The notes under the pieces are model-generated. The model did not search any database. It was not told the origin of the DNA and worked only from the letters and a program-made list of their open reading frames with translations. Of a DNA stretch of 64,000 nucleotides, positions 60,386-64,000 are shown piece after piece (the first letter of the stretch is position 1; every line of letters starts with the position of its first letter). A program made the translations under genes and the position numbers. Origin of the DNA: Pholiota molesta (taxonomy: Eukaryota > Basidiomycota > Agaricomycetes > Agaricales > Strophariaceae); the NCBI GenBank assembly GCA_014925825.1, contig JACGCK010000038.1, positions 1-64,000 of the forward strand. The letters are read 5' to 3'.

Positions 60386-62345
60386 CCCAGTAGCACTTAT
60401 TTCCATGTCGTAAAACTGAAGGGAAATGGCACTAGAATGCGTGTTCCATGCAATGCTCCGAACCTAAGCATCCAGCAAATGCATCGATTTGCAGGCGGGA
60501 AGTTCAAGCGCGCATTGTTCGCTGGCAACGCACCCGAGGGGACCCTTGATGGGCCTAATAATGGGCTTTTACGTGGGTTTTTTTCAGGTCCCCGTGCGAT
60601 GCGCAATCGACTAGAAATGTGAAACGGGGTGGGAGGAGAGGGCAAGCTCGGTACGGGTATCCTTGTCTACCCTAGCCTGACCGCTCCAAACTTCTGGTGC
60701 TTGATAGAGGCTTATTGGAGCTATGTATTACCATATGCTTGAGGCGTCTATATGAAATTGAGACGAGAGCAGCGTATGCGCTCTGCAAGCTCTTAGACTG
60801 AATCTTGATGTCGCCGTTGTCTCGTCCATGCCGCCGCATCGCGCTCGCAGCAATAAAGAGAAATGTTAATATTGTAAATATATGTATATCATATACAGCC
60901 CTGAATTAGGATCGATACATTTCTGTGTTTTACTGGCGAATCGGGAGAGGAGGAGCGCGTTGTTATAGGAGTGATGACTACACGTCCGTCTCCGTGTTCA
61001 AACTGGAATTGAGACGATTAATCAGAGATTAGATACGACCAAACATGTTTGCGGCCGACTTTTTATGTGCAATGGAAAAGCGCAAAGCGCACAAGTTGGG
61101 GAGCATATGTATTGCGTCACATTCAGCGCCGGCGCCTAAAATGGTCGCACACTGCGCCCGGCGCTTTACCTCGTTCGCTCGCGTCGACAAGCTATCAACG
61201 GCTTCGTAAAAACGTTCCCATCCACTTAAATTACGGCCACCTTTGTATATTTCTTCCCGTGCAGAATTCTGAGCTCCAGAGGAAACAACATATTTCAATG
61301 CTGGAGCAATGACGGAGCGCGCAGATGCGACTTGAATAATGTCATGTCAAGCCGCTCGCAACGCTTCAACCTCGCATGTACCATTTAGGAACCCAGTAGG
61401 ACATATTTCATGTCGTAAAAATGAAGGGAAATGGCACTAGAATGCGTGTTCCATGCAATGCTCCGAACCTAAGCATCCAGCAAATGCATCGATCGACGAT
61501 TTGCAGGCGGAAAGTTCAAGCGCACCATCTTCGCTGGCAATGCACCCGAGAGGACCCTTGATGGACTAATAACGCCGTTTTACGTGGGTTTTTCCAGGTC
61601 TCCGTGCGATGCGCGATTGACTAGAAATGCGAAATGGGGTGGGAGGAGAGGGTCTTGCTCGGCACGCATATCCTAGTCTGCCTTAGCCTGGCCGCTCCAA
61701 ATTTCTGGTATCCAATAGAGTTACATTGGGGCTATGTATCACAATACTTTGTAGGCTCCCAGATCGAATTGAGACGGATGCGCTCTACAAACTCTGAGAT
61801 GGAATTGATGGCATCTTGATTTCCGCCGTCTCGTACATCCCACCACATCACATCTCCAGCAGTGAAGAAAAATGCTAGTACGGTATACATGTATGTAATA
61901 TACAGCCCTGATTCTAAATCGATACTTGCCTGTGTTCCAAATGGCGAATTGGGAGAGCAGGAGAGGGATGAATATCTGAATGCCCATCTCTGGGGTCAAC
62001 TGGAGTAAACACCCCATTTTATAAGATATCATGTACATCTAACAATAAGGACGGTCACCCTTTCATGTGTAATGCAAATGTGCGCAATTTTGAGTGTATA
62101 TGTATTGTGCTGCCGCCATATTCAGCGCCAGCGCCTAAAACAGTGGCACAGTACGCACGGCGCTTGGCCGCGTTTTCGCACGACGGCAAGTTACCAATAG
62201 CTTGTCATTTCCGGCCAATCATTTACCAAGTGTAAGTACACGCCATTTTCTTTCTCCGGAATGTAAGATCTATGCAAATCCACAGTTTCGAACTCCTAAT
62301 GATATGCCGCTCGCAACGCTTCCATCTTGCCTCAATTATGTTCGC
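60386..62345 (+). repeat. About 980-bp tandem repeat, two units (copy B)
   Basis: Units at about 60386-61390 and 61391-62345. Unit 1 of copy B resembles unit 1 of copy A more than its own neighbour, showing that the two-unit state predates the segmental duplication. Confidence 0.8.
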
Positions 62346-64000
62346 CGTACATAGCCTAAAATTTGATGGTATTTCCGCTCGCAACGCTTCAACCCTCCAT
62401 AGCTATTGTAACGGATTCCAATCTCAGTAGCAAAAATTGTAGTTTGCCGGGCAAGTAGCAGTGCGAGATACTCGTTTATTAGGATATATTTTATACTATG
62501 TGAATGTTTCTGATGATGTTAGAAAAAGAAGCGGTGTTTTTTAGATTTACGGTGGTGATTTGGGGATGGAGGCAATGATGTGGATTCTATTATGTACTTG
62601 GGTTCTTGTTGTGTCCGTGATACCGTGCGCGGTTCTTGAAATTAGACCCGAGTTGCAGCTTAGTTACGTTTGGGATTATGTATAAGGAAAGATTTTCTAT
62701 TCTCGGAGATAAATAATATGGAACGAGATGCAGTCTTGCAGATCTGTAGAAGTAATGTCGAATCTGACTCGAGAACTGTAAAAAGAAGAAATATATTGCA
62801 ATGGATAAAATGTTATTAGAATAATAAAGAAAGAAATCAAAGGCTTAGGCAGGCCAGGCGTACAGAGGGATGAGGGAGGATTATCCCTGAGCGGTGATTT
62901 TGCAGGGGTCGGGACCAGTAACAGCAGTTTGGGACCTGGGTCTAAGGATTATGTATTCGGATTTGCCACCGCGCATTCCAAAATTTAGTGATCGGTGAAA
63001 TGGTGATGGAGACGTGGAAGAATTGTTCTGGCTTGGCGTTCTGGGAGTATAAAGACGCGTAACTTTCGGACGGGATATGTACCATTCTAACCCGTCCTAA
63101 TGCTCATTATATTGCCGTTCCACACTTACAGCCCTCTCTATGACAATGGTGTCATCTTATCCTCGTGAGTACTCGATTGCATATCTTGTCTTCCATGTAA
63201 TGCGCACTGATTGAGTTATCTCTAGCTTTGATCGTTGTCTCTAATTTAAGCGCCCGTGCATAAGCGGAAGGCTAGCTTTTGATTTCAGATGTCCATGTCG
63301 CTTCTACGGCTCCATATCTCTATGTAAGATGTCTCTTATCATGCCTGGAGGATGTTCTTGCAATGCTAACTCCCCTCTATCCTTCAAGTTCGATATTTTG
63401 ACTTTCCGTCATCTTATACCCCTGTTATCACTTTGATTAGACTTCAAATTCGATTTTTGGCTTTCCTGCAAACACTCGGACTTGATCTGAAGTTATACCC
63501 CTTTCTTATGCTTAAATCTGATACTTACTCCGCTCTTAGATCAGTTCCCAAGTCTAATTTGTTTTCTCGAGTTCCCGCGGCCATCAACATCAGATCCAGT
63601 TAACTTTTGTAAGTCATACCCTACGTTTTATGTTTACACCTGGTACTTACTTTGCACCTAGGGCAGTCCCAGAATCTAATTAGATTTTCCGAGTTCCCGT
63701 GGCCATTGACATGAGATTAGGCAAGTGCACGGAATACTACGTTGTTATGGCACTCATTGGGCGGATTCTGTTCGAATTAGACTTTTAGATTTCCCGCGAG
63801 CAATGTATTATGTCGTTGCGGTACTAATTAGGTGGCTTACATTCTGAGGATTTCTGGCAAGCAATGCTATAGTTTCAATGTATGTGTGTTGGCTCTATTT
63901 GATTTTCGGTGCCTTACCATGAAAATTAGATATTTGGATTTCCCGCGAGATCACTTCCAAATGCTATGTACGTGGTTTCAGAACTCCGAGTCACCAATCT

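Larger units (their letters stand above)
55435..64000 (+). repeat. Segmental duplication, copy B
   Basis: Direct copy of 45724 to at least 54609, beginning inside a LAA1 exon and continuing to the window end. It includes the LAA1 pseudogene, the GC-rich block, the purine tract, both approximately 980-bp units and the TTCCCG array. Confidence 0.9.

Noticed and set aside
1..64000. CRISPR arrays, operons, rRNA genes, prophage
   Set aside because: Nothing of the kind is present; the window is eukaryotic nuclear DNA with spliceosomal introns.

Overview
The window is nuclear DNA of a mushroom-forming basidiomycete (Agaricomycetes). The evidence is dense short introns (mostly 50-60 nt, GT-AG with two GC-AG cases), many very small exons, the basidiomycete-typical DUF6535 membrane protein and BTB protein families, and decayed non-LTR retrotransposon sequence. 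No bacterial signals (operons, Shine-Dalgarno sites, CRISPR) are present. All gene models were built by reading frames across introns and checking that exon phases add up.

Layout, left to right: a BTB/POZ protein (minus, 10-1127); a 27-exon GH15 glucoamylase/trehalase-like enzyme (plus, 2345-6611); a 15-exon intracellular GH2 beta-mannosidase (minus, 6824-10403); a DUF4140/DUF4139 protein whose N-terminal exons and promoter lie inverted (minus, 10688-11042) beside its C-terminal body (plus, 11304-13122); a thiamine-diphosphate enzyme (minus, 13185-15467); a Lys-rich probably nucleolar protein (minus, 16412-17271); a LINE remnant (18740-19640); two tandem secreted serine carboxypeptidases (20432-22556 and 23622-25741); a DUF6535 protein (25911-28771); about 5 kb without a convincing gene; a dual-specificity phosphatase (33913-34658); an aldo-keto reductase (36108-37619) with a relict exon 1 upstream; the GPI-anchor inositol acyltransferase GWT1 (38167-40401); and the large HEAT-repeat trafficking protein LAA1/HEATR5 (minus, 40941-47980).

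From about 45.7 kb onward the window is a head-to-tail segmental duplication. Copy A (about 45724 to at least 54609) holds the 5' third of LAA1 plus about 6.6 kb of gene-poor repetitive DNA. Copy B (55435 to the window end) repeats it at an offset of 9.4-9.7 kb. In copy B the LAA1 part is a truncated pseudogene with at least two frameshifts. Inside each copy lie a roughly 980-bp two-unit tandem repeat, purine-rich tracts and an array of degenerate TTCCCG-containing motifs.

Functionally this is a mixed region rather than a cluster: sugar hydrolases (GH15, GH2), secreted peptidases and a reductase next to housekeeping genes (GWT1, LAA1, the nucleolar protein). The most unusual items are the gene split by a local inversion, the run of 8-31 nt exons in the GH15 gene, and the tandem duplication that leaves a broken LAA1 copy.
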